Assembly (NCBI RefSeq): GCF_031432425.1
Contig: NZ_JAVKPH010000079.1
Span: 1-5,676, forward strand
DNA from: Ruixingdingia sedimenti
GTDB taxonomy: Bacteria; Pseudomonadota; Alphaproteobacteria; Rhodobacterales; Rhodobacteraceae
DNA: 5,676 bases
Reading direction: 5' to 3'
The notes under the pieces are model-generated. The model was not told the origin of the DNA. It searched no databases and was given only the letters and a program-made list of their open reading frames with translations. Below are positions 5,470-5,676 of the stretch, one piece after another (the stretch's first letter is position 1; every line of letters begins with the position of its first letter). The position numbers were made by a program, and so were the translations under genes.

Positions 5470-5604
5470 GCGAACGTAGTCTTTCGTTGAGTCGATAACC
5501 GATCAACGGATCTGAAAACTATCCTGCTGCCTGTGTCTGCCAGAACAGGATGCATCTGCATATAAGAGGCGCAGAATGTTGATCTCGAAAGGACAAAATC
5601 TAGG
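5470..5604. other. Gene-free stretch between the kinase gene and the insertion-sequence relic
   Basis: 135 nt visibly poorer in GC than the genes to the left, with no convincing open frame or RNA gene. It holds a modest inverted repeat just after the kinase and an ATCCTG/CAGGAT pair (5521-5526, 5546-5551) with a long 19-nt loop. The terminal inverted repeat of the neighbouring IS element should fall in its right part, roughly 5570-5604, but cannot be defined without the other end. Confidence 0.5.
5485..5508 (+). terminator. Weak stem-loop after the kinase gene
   Basis: CGTTGA (5485-5490) and TCAACG (5503-5508) pair, with inner TCG/CGA pairing, one bulged G and a 5-nt loop ATAAC. It starts 16 nt after the kinase stop. 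No run of T follows on the plus strand, so it is at best a weak or Rho-assisted end of operon C. Confidence 0.3.
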
Positions 5605-5676
5605 TCATGTTGACAAATGGCGGAGCCAGAGGCGGATCGACGTGATGTCGATGAAGCCCAGGAAGCTTTCGGCGGT
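5605..5676 (-). mobile_element. IS5-family transposase, C-terminal fragment (rest beyond right edge)
   Basis: The minus strand read from the right edge encodes 23 residues ending in TGA at 5607-5605: AESFLGFIDITSIRLWLRH followed by LST. This is a well-known C-terminal signature of IS5-family DDE transposases (FLGF...IASIRLWLRHLST). The start and catalytic residues lie outside the window, so it cannot be told whether the element is complete. It marks the right border of the regulatory locus: the transposase reads towards the kinase gene, so its 3' end and terminal repeat lie between 5470 and 5604. Confidence 0.8.

Noticed and set aside
1..5676. tRNA, rRNA, CRISPR array, toxin-antitoxin or defence genes
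   Set aside because: No cloverleaf, regular spaced repeats or such protein families were seen on either strand by eye.

Overview
The window looks like chromosome or large-replicon DNA of a GC-rich alphaproteobacterium, probably Rhodobacteraceae-like or a relative. This rests on codon use and on the style of the small PepSY proteins, and the genus cannot be fixed from the sequence. It holds eight genes plus the tail of an insertion-sequence transposase. Together they look like a two-component regulatory locus coupled to an envelope redox module.

Left part, minus strand (operon B, reading right to left from 2196 out of the window at position 1): a small secreted PepSY protein, a strong hairpin, a second PepSY protein, a secreted DUF2271 protein, and a PepSY_TM (PiuB-type) membrane protein cut by the window edge. 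Middle, minus strand (operon A, 3322 to 2383): a third PepSY protein overlapping by 8 nt a cytochrome b561-type membrane protein, closed by a clear intrinsic terminator. Right part, plus strand (operon C, 3464 to 5469): an OmpR-family response regulator of the QseB/PmrA type and its sensor histidine kinase, overlapping by ATGA. From 5470 to 5604 there is no gene. From 5605 to the right edge, minus strand, lies the C-terminus of an IS5-family transposase.

The most interesting signal is regulatory. Two 51-bp elements, at 2248-2298 and 3371-3421, share the same layout: two CGTCAGC-type half-sites in tandem at 11-bp spacing, then the same pair inverted, with 35 of 51 positions identical between the two copies. 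In all three operons the outermost half-site lies exactly 9 bp before a plausible -10 hexamer (CATAAT, CAGAAT, CAGATT). This is the expected layout of an OmpR-family regulator activating its own operon, the divergent pepSY-b561 operon and the second pepSY operon. The natural candidate regulator is the one encoded here.

Working model (inference): the kinase senses a periplasmic cue, perhaps metal or redox related. The regulator then induces three small periplasmic PepSY proteins, each with the same Cys25/Cys58 pair, together with membrane b-type cytochromes (b561, PepSY_TM) and a DUF2271 protein carrying a flavinylation-like motif. That set would suit electron transfer across the inner membrane, for example metal or ferric-siderophore reduction, and the PepSY proteins might also feed back on the sensor. 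The substrate is not shown by the sequence.
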